Below are positions 25,305 through 34,426 of a DNA stretch of 64,000 nt, in pieces. The notes under the pieces are model-generated. The model was not told the DNA's origin. It saw only the letters and a list, made by a program, of their open reading frames with translations, and did not search any database. The DNA is taken from positions 962,001 through 1,026,000 of the forward strand of contig CATOTC010000001.1 in the NCBI GenBank assembly GCA_951812975.1. The letters are read 5' to 3'. A program made the position numbers and the translations under genes. Source of the stretch: an uncultured Acidimicrobiales bacterium. GTDB lineage: Bacteria; Actinomycetota; Acidimicrobiia; Acidimicrobiales; Aldehydirespiratoraceae. Positions within the stretch are counted from its first letter, which is position 1. Each line of letters opens with the position of its first letter.

Positions 25305-25336
25305 TCAGGTGAACACGAGGTTCGGAGCCAGCTGAC

Positions 25337-25693
25337 ATGGGCACGGTCGCGTCTGCAGAGTGGATCGCACAACGCCAACGCAAGGTTGCCGATCTAGAGT
25401 TCAGTCCTGAGTTGTCAGTGACAATCGAGCAGCGGGTCACCGGCGACAACGAAGACGTATGGCATGTGGAGATCGACGCAGGCCAGGTCACCTTTCGCAG
25501 CGGTCCACACCCGAACCCCACCCTGACACTGACCGGCTCAAGACCCACAATCGAGGCGATCCGCAGCGGCAGGCAGTCTGCGCAGCGGGCGTTTCTGGAC
25601 GGTGAACTGAAAGTCGGCGGCGATATCAGCGCACTGCTCGACAGCCACGTCCAACTCGAAAATGTGGCCGCGTTGCTGGCGGCAGCCATTTAG
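25337..25693 (+). CDS. SCP2 sterol-binding domain protein
   Basis: 118 residues, a stand-alone SCP2 domain. The pattern VWHVEIDAGQVTFRSGPHPNPTLTLTGSRPTIEAI and a closing LKVGGDISALLDSHVQLENVAAL fit the family, whose hydrophobic tunnel binds sterols, acyl-CoAs or other lipids in the cytosol. There is no signal peptide. The gene is just after the minisatellite and four bases from the convergent glycosylase gene. Confidence 0.85.
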   Translation: MGTVASAEWIAQRQRKVADLEFSPELSVTIEQRVTGDNEDVWHVEIDAGQVTFRSGPHPNPTLTLTGSRPTIEAIRSGRQSAQRAFLDGELKVGGDISALLDSHVQLENVAALLAAAI

Positions 25694-25696
25694 CGT

Positions 25697-26533
25697 CTAT
25701 TTGAGGAACCTGCTGGTGGTGTTGTCAGCCAGGATCTTGCCGCCTGTTTGGCAAGTCGGGCAGTAGGCCACCGTGTACCGCCGATACTCGACAGAGCGCA
25801 CGAGGTCGTCACAGGTGCTGCACCGCGACCCGATCCGGTGGTGGACCTCGTTGGGCCGGTCCGCGGAACGGCCGATCTCGTCGAGTGTTCGCTCGAAGGT
25901 CAGGTGCCGGTCGATAACCGAGACTGTCGCCGCGTGGAGTCGGTCGATTTCGTCGTCTCCCAACTTTGAAGTCATGGCGAAGGGCGAGAGTCTCGCGGCG
26001 TGGAGAATCTCGTTGGAGAGCAGACGGCCGACACCTGCGATCCGCCGCTGATCCCGCAAGAATCCGTGGACTCGGGTGTTGTCGGATCCGAGCGCTGACG
26101 CAAAGTCCGCTCGGCTGATGTCACGTGCCTCAGGTCCGAGATGATCGACCGGTTCCTGGCTGGTCGGGTCCCCCGTCACCAGCCAGACGCCTGCTTTGTG
26201 CTCGGTACCGGCTTCGGTCAGCAGCAGTGCCCGACCGTCGGCGAAGACCCAACGGGCCATACCCGAACGCGGTTTCCGTGCCTGTTTCGGATCGGGCCGG
26301 AGGCGGCCCCCCTGCATCAGGTGGAGCACGAACGTGAAATCACCGAACCGCAGGAACAGGTACTTGCCACGGCTCGCCGCGGCGGTCAATTCATGACCGT
26401 AGACCTCTCGGGGCGACGGTGCATAGGTCTTGAGCGCACTCATGTGGAGCGGAACGAAAGCGCTCAGTTCCGCGCCCGCATAGTCGCGGGCTAGGCGCTC
26501 GGCATGAGCCACGATCTCGGGCAGCTCCGGCAT
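25697..26533 (-). CDS. Fpg/Nei-family DNA glycosylase
   Basis: 278 residues. It begins MPELPEI, the Pro and Glu used for catalysis after Met removal; the H2TH segment is GVGRLLSNEILHAARLSPFA and the C-terminal zinc finger is CSTCDDL...YCPTCQTGG. RGKYLFL carries the beta-lobe lysine. It removes oxidised bases and nicks the strand. Actinobacteria have several Fpg/Nei paralogues, so it is not assigned to mutM or nei. It lies 18 bases downstream of the MscS gene on the same strand. Confidence 0.92.
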   Translation of the reverse strand: MPELPEIVAHAERLARDYAGAELSAFVPLHMSALKTYAPSPREVYGHELTAAASRGKYLFLRFGDFTFVLHLMQGGRLRPDPKQARKPRSGMARWVFADGRALLLTEAGTEHKAGVWLVTGDPTSQEPVDHLGPEARDISRADFASALGSDNTRVHGFLRDQRRIAGVGRLLSNEILHAARLSPFAMTSKLGDDEIDRLHAATVSVIDRHLTFERTLDEIGRSADRPNEVHHRIGSRCSTCDDLVRSVEYRRYTVAYCPTCQTGGKILADNTTSRFLK

Positions 26534-26551
26534 ATGCCAATCCCCCGGCTT

Positions 26552-27529
26552 CTAGGAACCCGATTGCTGATCGCTTCGGCGCAGGCCTGGAAGCCGCCAA
26601 TGTGCGACGCGGCGTTCCGGATCGGCTTCGGGCACATCCAGGCCTGGACGGGACATGTTCACCACGTCAACCTGGCCCTCGTACAGCTGACCGGGCTGTG
26701 CCGCTCCGCTCCAAACAACCCTCTGGGGAAAGGCGATCGTGATCGACTCCGCTGCGAAAGCCTGATGGATCGCAAGCACGAGGTCGTGGCGGGCAGCACG
26801 CTCCGAAGGAACGTCGCTTGCATGCCAATACAGAACGATGAAGCCGATGCTGGAATCGCCGAAACCCTCCAAGAACACCTCCGGCTCGGGATCCAACAAC
26901 ACACGAGGAACCCTCTCCAGCGCATCGTAGATCACGCCAGTGGCCCGCTGAAGGTCGGTGTCATATGCCACGCCCACGGCCAACTCGCTGCGCCGCACCG
27001 GATCCCGGGTCAGATTGACGATGGTGGCATTGGCGACATTCGCGTTCGGGACCCGGATGTGTCTCCCGTCACGAGTCTTGACTTGAGTGGTGAGCGAATC
27101 AATGTCCTCGACAGTCCCGATATACCCGTCCAACTCGACAGTGTCGCCCACCGTGTAGGGCCTGCGGGTCTGCAACAGCAGCGATGACACGAAGTTGCCG
27201 ACCACTCCCTGAAGCGCCAGAGCCAGCACCAGACCACCAAGACCCAGAGCGCCGAGCAGCGGGCCGACCCTCACGCCGAGACTCGTGAGCGCATACGACA
27301 GGCCGACGAGAAAGACCGCATAGGCCGAGAGCCGCCCCGTGATGATCGCCGCGAACCCGGGTCCAAGGCCGCGGGAGATCACCCGGCGCATGACTCTGGA
27401 GACGAGCACAGCCAACAACACGGAACCGACGAGTACCGCTCCCGCCCTGATCCAATCCCCGCCGGTAAGGGGGTCGTCCAGCAGCGATGCGCTTTCTGAC
27501 TGGGCCATCACGGCCGCGAACCACCTCAT
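26552..27529 (-). CDS. Mechanosensitive channel, MscS family
   Basis: 325 residues (a second ATG at 27508 gives 318). Three membrane helices end in the pore helix GLGGLVLALALQGVVGNFVSS, which has the Gly/Ala spacing of MscS TM3, and the beta domain starts with YTVGDTVELDGYIGTVEDI, RVPNANVANATIVNL. It would open under membrane tension to release solutes in osmotic downshock. The start at 27529 leaves 74 bases to mdh. Confidence 0.9.
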   Translation of the reverse strand: MRWFAAVMAQSESASLLDDPLTGGDWIRAGAVLVGSVLLAVLVSRVMRRVISRGLGPGFAAIITGRLSAYAVFLVGLSYALTSLGVRVGPLLGALGLGGLVLALALQGVVGNFVSSLLLQTRRPYTVGDTVELDGYIGTVEDIDSLTTQVKTRDGRHIRVPNANVANATIVNLTRDPVRRSELAVGVAYDTDLQRATGVIYDALERVPRVLLDPEPEVFLEGFGDSSIGFIVLYWHASDVPSERAARHDLVLAIHQAFAAESITIAFPQRVVWSGAAQPGQLYEGQVDVVNMSRPGLDVPEADPERRVAHWRLPGLRRSDQQSGS

Positions 27530-27603
27530 TAGAGACCGATTCTGTCATAGGTGGCCGCGACGGTCCAGAGCCGCGCCAATGCCGGATCGGGTTCTGTTGC
27601 GGG

Positions 27604-28590
27604 CTAGATCAACCCGAGCTCGCGCACCGTCTCGCGTTCTTCGGCCAGTTCAGCGACCGATGCGTCGATGCGGCTCTGCGAGAACTCGTTGATGTCCAGA
27701 CCAGCGACGACGGAGTAATCACCGCCGGTACAGGTAACCGGGAACGACGACATCAAACCCTGCGGAACTCCATAGGAACCATCAGAGGCAATCGCCATTG
27801 AGACCCAATCCCCATCGTCGGTTCCCAACATCCAGTCGTGAACATGGTCCACCGCAGCCGAAGCCGCCGAAGCCGCCGACGACAGTCCGCGAGCCTCAAT
27901 AATGGCCGCCCCGCGTTGCTGGACAGTGGGAATGAAAGTGTCTGCCAGCCAGGCCTGATCCCCGATCGCTGCGGCCGCGTCGGAACCGTTGACTGTGCAG
28001 TGGAACACATCGGGATACTGGGTGGCCGAGTGGTTACCCCAGATGGTCATCTTCTTGATGTCGTTCACTGACGCATCGAGCCTGTTCGCCAGCTGAGCCA
28101 TGGCACGGTTGTGGTCCAGGCGAGTCATCGCCGTGAACCGATCATCGGGAACATCCGGCGCATTATTCATCGCGATGAGCGCATTGGTGTTGGCCGGGTT
28201 GCCGACGACCAGCACCCTCACATCGTCGGCTGCGTTGTTGTTGATCGCCTTGCCCTGCACCGTGAAGATCGCTCCGTTGGCTTCTAGCAGATCCTTGCGT
28301 TCCATCCCTTTGGAACGTGGACGGGAACCCACCAGCAGTGCAATATTGGCCCCCTCGAACGCGGTGTTCGGATTGTCTGACTGGGTGATGCCGGCGAGCA
28401 GTGGAAACGCCCCGTCGTTGAGTTCCATCGCCACCCCCTCCAGCGCGTTCATCGCGGGCGGGATCTCAAGCAGTTGCAGGACTACCGGCTGGTCGGGTCC
28501 CAGCATGGATCCACTCGCTATTCGAAACAGAAGGCTGTAACCGATCTGGCCGGCGGCACCGGTCACAGCTACGCGAACAGGTTCATTCAT
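27604..28590 (-). CDS. mdh: Malate dehydrogenase (NAD-dependent)
   Basis: 328 residues from ATG 28590, chosen because GAGG lies about eight bases upstream; the frame also has ATGs at 28602 and 28596. The Rossmann motif [18 protein letters not shown], the Arg-rich catalytic loop [26 protein letters not shown] and the active-site [12 protein letters not shown] are those of the cytosolic/Thermus-like MDH clade. It interconverts malate and oxaloacetate in the TCA cycle. sdh, icd and sucCD are all nearby in this window. Confidence 0.94.
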   Translation of the reverse strand: MNEPVRVAVTGAAGQIGYSLLFRIASGSMLGPDQPVVLQLLEIPPAMNALEGVAMELNDGAFPLLAGITQSDNPNTAFEGANIALLVGSRPRSKGMERKDLLEANGAIFTVQGKAINNNAADDVRVLVVGNPANTNALIAMNNAPDVPDDRFTAMTRLDHNRAMAQLANRLDASVNDIKKMTIWGNHSATQYPDVFHCTVNGSDAAAAIGDQAWLADTFIPTVQQRGAAIIEARGLSSAASAASAAVDHVHDWMLGTDDGDWVSMAIASDGSYGVPQGLMSSFPVTCTGGDYSVVAGLDINEFSQSRIDASVAELAEERETVRELGLI

Positions 28591-28726
28591 GGACATCCTC
28601 ATTCACGAGCAACTTGGGGTCTCCGAATGCGGGAAATTGGCGCACCGCGCTGAACGCTAGCAGCGAGACCACCGGGCATTGCGAATAGTGCGACATTCTC
28701 CATCGGCTCTTTGGTGACTGTCACGG

Positions 28727-30727
28727 TCAGGTTGGTGCATCGGCGCGGGTGTTGCCGATCCAGGAGTCGTACATGGCGCTGTAGGTGCCTTCGACAGCGA
28801 CCAGTTCCTCATGAGTTCCCTGTTGAACGATCCGGCCCGCGTCGAACACCACCACCAGGTCGGCGCGCTCGGCGGTCGACAGGCGATGGGCGATCGAGAT
28901 CATGGTGCGACCGACCGCCAAACGGCTCAGCGCCGCGGCCAGCGCCTCCTCGGTCTCGGGATCGACGGCTGAAGTCGCCTCGTCGAGCAGCAGCAGGCCG
29001 GGGTCGGCAACCTGTGCACGGGCCAACGCCACCAGTTGTCTCTCCCCAACCGAGAGGCGACCGCCCCTCTCACCGACGACAGCGTCGAGCCCGCCCGGCA
29101 CCCCGGCCAGCCAATTCGTGAGGCCGAGCGCCTCAACAGCCGCCACTGCATCGGCCCGCTGTGCGTCGGGGCGACCGAAACAGATGTTCTCCCCTATCGA
29201 AGTGTCGAACAGGAAACCGTCCTGGGGAACCATGCGGATCGTGCGCCGCCGCGCTGCGGGGTCGACGGTGGCCAGATCAACGCCACCGACCAGGATCTGG
29301 CCCTCGGTCGGGTCAGCGAGCCGTGTCAACAGACGCGCCAAGGTCGTCTTGCCGCTGCCCGTCTCACCGACCACCGCGACGTTGCTCTCAGCGGCAATCG
29401 ACAGATCCACGTCGTGGAGCACCGGCTCCGCGTTCCGGTAGCGGAAACTGACACCACAGACCGCCACCGAGAGCGGACCCGCCGGCAGGTCGACGCCCTC
29501 TTCGGGCTCTTCCACTTCGATCGGCACGTCGAGAACCGACAGGATCTTCCACCAACCCGCCAGGGCAGTCTGGGTCTGATCCATCACCTCGCCCACCTCG
29601 GCGATCGGGTGCAGCAACATGTTGACCAGGAACAGGAACGCCACCAACTCACCGACGCCGACGTCGACAGCTCCACTCCACCAGACGCCCACGCCGACCG
29701 TGGCCGCCAGAGACAGAGACGAGAAGAAATCGACCACGGGGAGCATCCCCGCGAACCAGATACTCGAGCGAAGTTGCGCGCCGTACTGGCGGTCGACCAC
29801 GCCGTCGAGACGATCACGCTGCGCCGCGTCGTAACCATAAGCCCGGATGACCGGCGCGCCCGAGACCGCCTCGGAGGTCTCACCGAGGGTCTCCGCCACC
29901 CTGGTGCGGACCAGTCCATAAGCCGCGAACTGACGGACCTGCACCCAACGGAGGAACGGAATCAACGGGAGATGGCAGGCCAGGACCAGCAGCGTCAGCT
30001 TCCAGTTGTAGATCGCCATGACGGTCACCGCACCGGTGACGATGGAACTGTTGATTATCCAACTCAACGCTCCCCACTGGGTGAACTGAGCCAGCGACTC
30101 CACATCGGAGGTGACCCTGCTGACCAGCACTCCGCGCCTGCTGCCGGTGTGATCGGCCATGGAGAGCTTGTGGATGTGCTCGAAAGCGCGAACCCGCAAG
30201 CCCAACAGCAGCGACTCGGCGGCTGTGACCAGACGTATATGGGTGATCCGGGCCGCGGCCAGCACCACCAGCGCAATTCCGAACGCCAGAGCAGAGGCAA
30301 GGAGCACGAATCGGGGCTGGTAGCCATTCTCACCCAACAGACCCTTGTCCATCACCTGCTGAACGAGGATGGGGACGATGAGCCGACCTGCCGCGGCGGT
30401 GAAGGCCATGGCCAGGGTTACACGAAGGCCTGTCTTGAGCTCCGGGCTGATCGCCAACCCCCGTCGCAGAACCGTGAGAGCTCCGACATCGGGCACTGCC
30501 TCGCCATCGAGCAGCGCAATTGCCTCTTCCACTCCCGAAGACACCGCACCAGGTTGTGCGGCTCCGGCTACGCCCGGCGAAGACACCGCACCAAGTTGCG
30601 CGGCTCCGGCTGCGCCCGGCGAAGACACCGCACCAAGTTGCGCGGCTCCGGCTACGCCCGGCGAAGACACCGCACCAAGTTGCGCGGCTCCGGCTACGCC
30701 CGGCGAAGACACCGCGTGCTCAGCCAT
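28727..30727 (-). CDS. ABC exporter half-transporter B (permease-ATPase fusion) with N-terminal repeat
   Basis: 666 residues. Six-helix exporter domain (TLAMAFTAAAGRLIVPILVQ onward) and a C-terminal ATPase: Walker A GETGSGKTT, signature LSVGERQLVALARA, Walker B LLLLDEATSAVD. Its start overlaps the stop of half-transporter A by eight bases, so the pair is a heterodimeric exporter of lipids, drugs or peptides. The signature LSVGE deviates from LSGGQ and partner A has the canonical one, as in heterodimers with one degenerate site. Residues 6-61 are four 14-residue repeats (SSPGVAGAAQLGAV) encoded by a 42-bp tandem repeat; the overlap start means the repeats are translated. Confidence 0.88.
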   Translation of the reverse strand: MAEHAVSSPGVAGAAQLGAVSSPGVAGAAQLGAVSSPGAAGAAQLGAVSSPGVAGAAQPGAVSSGVEEAIALLDGEAVPDVGALTVLRRGLAISPELKTGLRVTLAMAFTAAAGRLIVPILVQQVMDKGLLGENGYQPRFVLLASALAFGIALVVLAAARITHIRLVTAAESLLLGLRVRAFEHIHKLSMADHTGSRRGVLVSRVTSDVESLAQFTQWGALSWIINSSIVTGAVTVMAIYNWKLTLLVLACHLPLIPFLRWVQVRQFAAYGLVRTRVAETLGETSEAVSGAPVIRAYGYDAAQRDRLDGVVDRQYGAQLRSSIWFAGMLPVVDFFSSLSLAATVGVGVWWSGAVDVGVGELVAFLFLVNMLLHPIAEVGEVMDQTQTALAGWWKILSVLDVPIEVEEPEEGVDLPAGPLSVAVCGVSFRYRNAEPVLHDVDLSIAAESNVAVVGETGSGKTTLARLLTRLADPTEGQILVGGVDLATVDPAARRRTIRMVPQDGFLFDTSIGENICFGRPDAQRADAVAAVEALGLTNWLAGVPGGLDAVVGERGGRLSVGERQLVALARAQVADPGLLLLDEATSAVDPETEEALAAALSRLAVGRTMISIAHRLSTAERADLVVVFDAGRIVQQGTHEELVAVEGTYSAMYDSWIGNTRADAPT
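30537..30716 (-). repeat. 42-bp tandem repeat in the exporter N-terminus
   Basis: Four 42-base units begin with GAAGACACCGCACC at 30537, 30579, 30621 and 30663, with a partial fifth at 30705. They encode an Ala/Gly/Pro/Ser-rich tail before the membrane domain. Each unit includes a copy of the GCGGCTCCGGCTRCGCCCGG dispersed repeat (see 30600-30622). Confidence 0.92.
30600..30622 (-). repeat. Dispersed 23-bp GC-rich repeat, copy 1
   Basis: On the minus strand this 23-base segment (starting TCGCCGGGCGCAGCC) is identical to 51893-51915 and identical over 22 bases to 44251-44272. Here it lies within the 42-bp tandem repeat of an exporter gene. Confidence 0.8.
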
Positions 30728-32528
30728 CTAGATCGGCCTGTTCGTAGGACATCACCAGGGAGCGGTAATCCTCACGCTCCAGAAGGTCGTCGTGTCGACC
30801 CACCGCCACGACCCGGCCGGCATCGACGTAGGCGACCCGGTCTGCCAACAGGATCGTGGAGATGCGGTGGGCCACCACAATGACCGTCGTCTCGAGATGG
30901 TCGCCCAGGTTGTCGAGGATGCGGGCTTCCACCACGGGATCGACCGCGCTCGTGGCATCGTCGAGCAACAACAACTGCGGCGAGCGGGCCAGAGCCCGGG
31001 CCAAAGCCACACGCTGTCGCTGCCCTCCAGAGAGAGTCTGACCACGCTCCCCCACCACAGTCGCTGAACCCGAAGGCAACGCGGCAACAAACTCCTCCGC
31101 CTCAGCAAGCCGCAGCGAACCCGCAACATCAACGCCGGTCCTTCCCATGGCGACGTTCTCTGAGATCGATGAGGCGAACAGGAAAGCTTCCTGAAACGCT
31201 AAGGCCACCCCGCGTGACAACTCCTCAGCAGCGAGCTGATCAACCGGCACTCCGCCGACACTCACGCCTCCACCGGACGGTTCGAGCAACCCCGCGATGG
31301 TTTCAACCAGCGTGGACTTTCCCGACCCGGTCGGACCCACCAGCGCCAGCGTCTCTCCCGGATCAACCACGAACGATGCTTCCGAGACGGCTCGGTTTCC
31401 GCTGTAGCTGACCGTCAGGTCGTCGACCACGACGCCGAGCGGTCCCTGAGGAAGTCGAACGGTACCCTTGCGGTCGCCGACTGGATACGCCATCACCCGG
31501 TCGACCCGCTCCAACGAAACCACCGAGCGAGGCAGTTCTTCAAGAAAGAACCCCAACACCCGCAACGGTGTCGTCAGCAAGCCGAACAGCGTTACCGCCA
31601 ACACCAGGTCGCCTTCGCTGGCATCACCGCTCGACACCAACGATGCGCCGACCAGGATCAGCAGGATGATGCCGACGTTGGGGAGCGCGTCGATCAACGG
31701 TTCAAAGTTGGCCCGAAGACGGCCGACCCGCACCCTCCACTGCCGCAAGCGGTCTGAGGCTTTGAGCATGCGCTCAACTTCAGCGGCTTCACGGCCGAGC
31801 GTCTTGACGACCACCGCACCATCGAAGCTCTCATGGGCTATCGCGGATACGTCGCCGACGCGCTGTTGGGCGAGGGCAGCCGGTTCTTCCACCAATGACG
31901 TGTACTTCTGGCTGATGACGACCAACACGGGGAAGAGGACCGCGGCGATCAGGGCCAGCAGTGGATGGACCAGAAAGATGCTGACCACCGAGACGGCAAC
32001 AAGCAGCACGACGCTCACCGAGAACGCCAGAGGCTTCAGGACCACCGTGGCCATCTGCACGTCGATATCGGCGTGAGCGAGCAGCTCTCCGGTGGGTTTT
32101 GAGCGATGGAATCGCAGTGGCACGTCGAGGTAGTGCCACAACAGCCCTCTCCGCCAGTCCCGCTGGGTCCGGAACTCGGCCATCGACAGAAAGAACCGGC
32201 GGGTGACCACGCTGATCCCCCGTATCAACGAGATACCGACCAACGCCGCTACTGCCCACCAGACCGTGCTCGCTGAAACATCTCTCTCTCCACCGGTGCC
32301 TGAGAGTTCGCCGCTCTCGAACGCCGGCACGATCAACTCGTCGGTGACCCAGCGGAACACCCAGGCGCCTCCGACCGCAGCGAACACGAACACCATCGCC
32401 CCGAACATGGCGATGGCGTGAGGTCCGGGGTGGGCGCGCAACGACCGTGCGATCAGCCGGCCACCGCGGCGCCAGATGTGTTCGTCAACGTTCAGGGCTC
32501 TGCTCACGCTGGCACTCACCCTCGCCAC
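30720..32528 (-). CDS. ABC exporter half-transporter A (permease-ATPase fusion)
   Basis: 602 residues. Six membrane spans (AMFGAMVFVFAAVGGAWVF at the start), then an ATPase with Walker A GPTGSGKST, signature LSGGQRQRVALARAL and Walker B LLLLDDATSAVD. In Walker B the catalytic Glu is replaced by Asp (LLDDATS), as seen in heterodimeric exporters with one weak site; the partner has LLDEATS. So the two subunits are complementary. It is the first gene of the pair, followed by the partner overlapping eight bases. Substrate unknown. Confidence 0.9.
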   Translation of the reverse strand: MARVSASVSRALNVDEHIWRRGGRLIARSLRAHPGPHAIAMFGAMVFVFAAVGGAWVFRWVTDELIVPAFESGELSGTGGERDVSASTVWWAVAALVGISLIRGISVVTRRFFLSMAEFRTQRDWRRGLLWHYLDVPLRFHRSKPTGELLAHADIDVQMATVVLKPLAFSVSVVLLVAVSVVSIFLVHPLLALIAAVLFPVLVVISQKYTSLVEEPAALAQQRVGDVSAIAHESFDGAVVVKTLGREAAEVERMLKASDRLRQWRVRVGRLRANFEPLIDALPNVGIILLILVGASLVSSGDASEGDLVLAVTLFGLLTTPLRVLGFFLEELPRSVVSLERVDRVMAYPVGDRKGTVRLPQGPLGVVVDDLTVSYSGNRAVSEASFVVDPGETLALVGPTGSGKSTLVETIAGLLEPSGGGVSVGGVPVDQLAAEELSRGVALAFQEAFLFASSISENVAMGRTGVDVAGSLRLAEAEEFVAALPSGSATVVGERGQTLSGGQRQRVALARALARSPQLLLLDDATSAVDPVVEARILDNLGDHLETTVIVVAHRISTILLADRVAYVDAGRVVAVGRHDDLLEREDYRSLVMSYEQADLDG

Positions 32529-32556
32529 TTCGGAGAGTCTGGCAGCTGACGCGGTC

Positions 32557-33753
32557 TCAGAGCCGGTCGACGATCGCCGACGCGAACTCTGAGCATTTCA
32601 CTTCAGTCGCCCCGTCCATCAACCGGGCAAAATCATAGGTGACGACCTTGTCGGCGATCGTGCTCTCCACCGCGGCAACGATGTCGTCCGCGCAGTCCTG
32701 CCAGCCGAGGTGTTCAAACATCATCACCCCCGACAACAACACCGATGACGGATTGACCTTGTCCTGACCTGCATACTTCGGGGCTGTCCCGTGGGTCGCC
32801 TCGAACACTCCGTGACCAGTCACATAGTTGATGTTGGCTCCCGGGGCTATGCCGATACCACCAACCTGCGCTGCCAGAGCGTCGGAGAGATAGTCACCGT
32901 TGAGGTTCATCGTGGCGATGACATCGAACTCGGCCGGGCGGGTGAGCACCTGTTGCAACGCAATATCGGCGATGGCGTCCTGCACCAGAATCTTGTCTCC
33001 CGGGTCTCCGCCGCAATCGTCCCAACCGACCGCCACTTCGGAGAACTCTTCACGGACGAGCTCATAGCCCCACTTCTGGAAGGCCCCCTCAGTGAACTTC
33101 ATGATGTTGCCCTTGTGGACCCAATGGACCCGCTTGCGGTTTCGGCGCACCGCGTACTCGAGCGCGGCACGCTGCAACCGCTGCGAACCGGTCTTGGAGA
33201 TCGGTTTCACGCCGATTCCGCTGTCCTCACGGATCTGCCATCCAAACGCGTCATAGAGGAGGTCCATCATCTTGCGCGCCTCGGGTGTGCCCGACTCGAC
33301 TTCCAACCCGGCGTAGATGTCTTCGGTGTTCTCCCGGAAGATCACCATGTCGACCAGGTGGGGTTCGCGCACCGGCGACGGGACGCCGGTGAACCAGCGC
33401 ACCGGGCGGAGGCACACATACAGGTCCATGATCTGGCGGATGGCGACGTTGAGGCTGCGGAAACCCCCGCCGATCGGTGTCGTGAGCGGACCCTTGATAC
33501 CGATCAGGTACTCGCTGAAGCTGTCAATGGTCGCTTGGGGAAGCCAGTCGCCGGTCTCGTTGAAGGCCTTCTCGCCGGCGAGGACCTCGCGCCACTCGAT
33601 GGTGCGGCCGTATCTTGAGGCTGCGGCGTCGAGCACCATCTTTGCGGCCGGCCAGATGTCGATTCCCGTGCCGTCACCTTCGATGAAGGGGATGACGGGG
33701 TTGTCCGGTACGGCCAACGTGCCGTCTGATTGCATCGAGATCTTGTCTGCCAT
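32557..33753 (-). CDS. icd: Isocitrate dehydrogenase (NADP, homodimeric type)
   Basis: 398 residues. The E. coli-type fold shows [16 protein letters not shown], the phosphorylatable/substrate loop [22 protein letters not shown], the metal-binding [18 protein letters not shown] and [17 protein letters not shown], where Lys-Tyr and Val mark NADP rather than NAD use. Many actinobacteria use the unrelated monomeric enzyme instead, so the dimeric form is informative. It converts isocitrate to 2-oxoglutarate. It starts 42 bases from the convergent/adjacent MazF gene region. Confidence 0.94.
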   Translation of the reverse strand: MADKISMQSDGTLAVPDNPVIPFIEGDGTGIDIWPAAKMVLDAAASRYGRTIEWREVLAGEKAFNETGDWLPQATIDSFSEYLIGIKGPLTTPIGGGFRSLNVAIRQIMDLYVCLRPVRWFTGVPSPVREPHLVDMVIFRENTEDIYAGLEVESGTPEARKMMDLLYDAFGWQIREDSGIGVKPISKTGSQRLQRAALEYAVRRNRKRVHWVHKGNIMKFTEGAFQKWGYELVREEFSEVAVGWDDCGGDPGDKILVQDAIADIALQQVLTRPAEFDVIATMNLNGDYLSDALAAQVGGIGIAPGANINYVTGHGVFEATHGTAPKYAGQDKVNPSSVLLSGVMMFEHLGWQDCADDIVAAVESTIADKVVTYDFARLMDGATEVKCSEFASAIVDRL

Positions 33754-33794
33754 GGCGTTGACTGTACCCGCCGTGCCGCAGGTGCCATCAATTC

Positions 33795-34112
33795 TCAGCG
33801 GAGTCCGAGGACGGTGAGAAGGGCCTCGTCAACGCCCCAGAGTTCCTCGGGTGTGAGGTGGCCCGCCAAGTCCCCCAACCGAGAGGCATCAACGGCACCG
33901 ATCTGCTCGACGAGCACCCTGGTCTTCTGGCCGCCGAGGTCAATTTCGGGTCGAAACGAGGCTGCTCGTGCGGATTGCGATGTCGGGACTACTACGACGA
34001 CTGACCGTGGAAGCAACTCGTCGGCTTGGATCACCACGCCGAAACGATCTCCGTGCTGTTCGTGCCCGGTTCCCTTCGGAAGCTTGAACTGGAAGACGTC
34101 ACCTCGGAGCAC
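33795..34112 (-). CDS. MazF/PemK-type toxin (endoribonuclease)
   Basis: 105 residues, SH3-like MazF fold: [16 protein letters not shown], the Arg-Phe-Gly-Val-Val motif [10 protein letters not shown] and [34 protein letters not shown]. MazF enzymes cut mRNA at short motifs and are inhibited by a cognate antitoxin. The start lies 14 bases inside the upstream RHH gene, the usual toxin-antitoxin overlap. Recognition motif and activity cannot be read from sequence. Confidence 0.88.
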   Translation of the reverse strand: MLRGDVFQFKLPKGTGHEQHGDRFGVVIQADELLPRSVVVVVPTSQSARAASFRPEIDLGGQKTRVLVEQIGAVDASRLGDLAGHLTPEELWGVDEALLTVLGLR

Positions 34113-34338
34113 GCATCGACTCCATCATCTCCGCTACCGCAAGCATCTCGGATCGATCAAGCTCATCGGCTTCGAGCCTTGCCGCTTCAGCGGCGAGAGC
34201 AGCGCGACTCAGTCTCCGCCTCGCCGCCTCCACCAACGCACAACGAATCGCCTCCGAGCGGTTCAAACCAGACGCTTCTAAGACGCGCAGCGCTTTCGTC
34301 GCTTCATCATCAAGCCGGACCGAGACAGCATATGCCAC
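34099..34338 (-). CDS. Ribbon-helix-helix antitoxin of the MazEF-like pair
   Basis: 79 residues, start GTG. The N-terminal AYAVSVRLDDEATKALRVLEASGLNRSEAIRCALVEA is a ribbon-helix-helix DNA-binding domain; the C-terminal Ala/Glu/Arg-rich helix should wrap around the toxin. It would repress its own operon, probably through the inverted repeat at 34347-34367. It overlaps the toxin gene by 14 bases. Confidence 0.85.
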   Translation of the reverse strand: MAYAVSVRLDDEATKALRVLEASGLNRSEAIRCALVEAARRRLSRAALAAEAARLEADELDRSEMLAVAEMMESMRAPR

Positions 34339-34346
34339 TTCGTAAA

Positions 34347-34367
34347 TGTATCACATCTTGCGATACA
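34347..34367. promoter_or_regulatory. Candidate operator of the MazEF-like pair
   Basis: TGTATC (34347-34352) and GATACA (34362-34367) form an inverted repeat nine bases upstream of the antitoxin start, in an AT-rich patch that probably includes the promoter. Autoregulation by the ribbon-helix-helix protein is inferred from the family. Confidence 0.5.
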
Positions 34368-34426
34368 ACCGCTGAGGTTCCGAGGTCAAGGCTGCGGTCC
34401 GGGTTCACGCCGGCCGCAGACCGGCC

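Noticed and set aside
25103-25397. Plus-strand ORFs across the 25.2-kb minisatellite
   Set aside because: They exist because the 15-bp period keeps frames open; they lack signals and overlap the real genes' starts.
29036-30883. 615-residue plus-strand ORF
   Set aside because: It is antisense to the clearly homologous ABC exporter gene and has no family features; long antisense frames are expected at this GC content.
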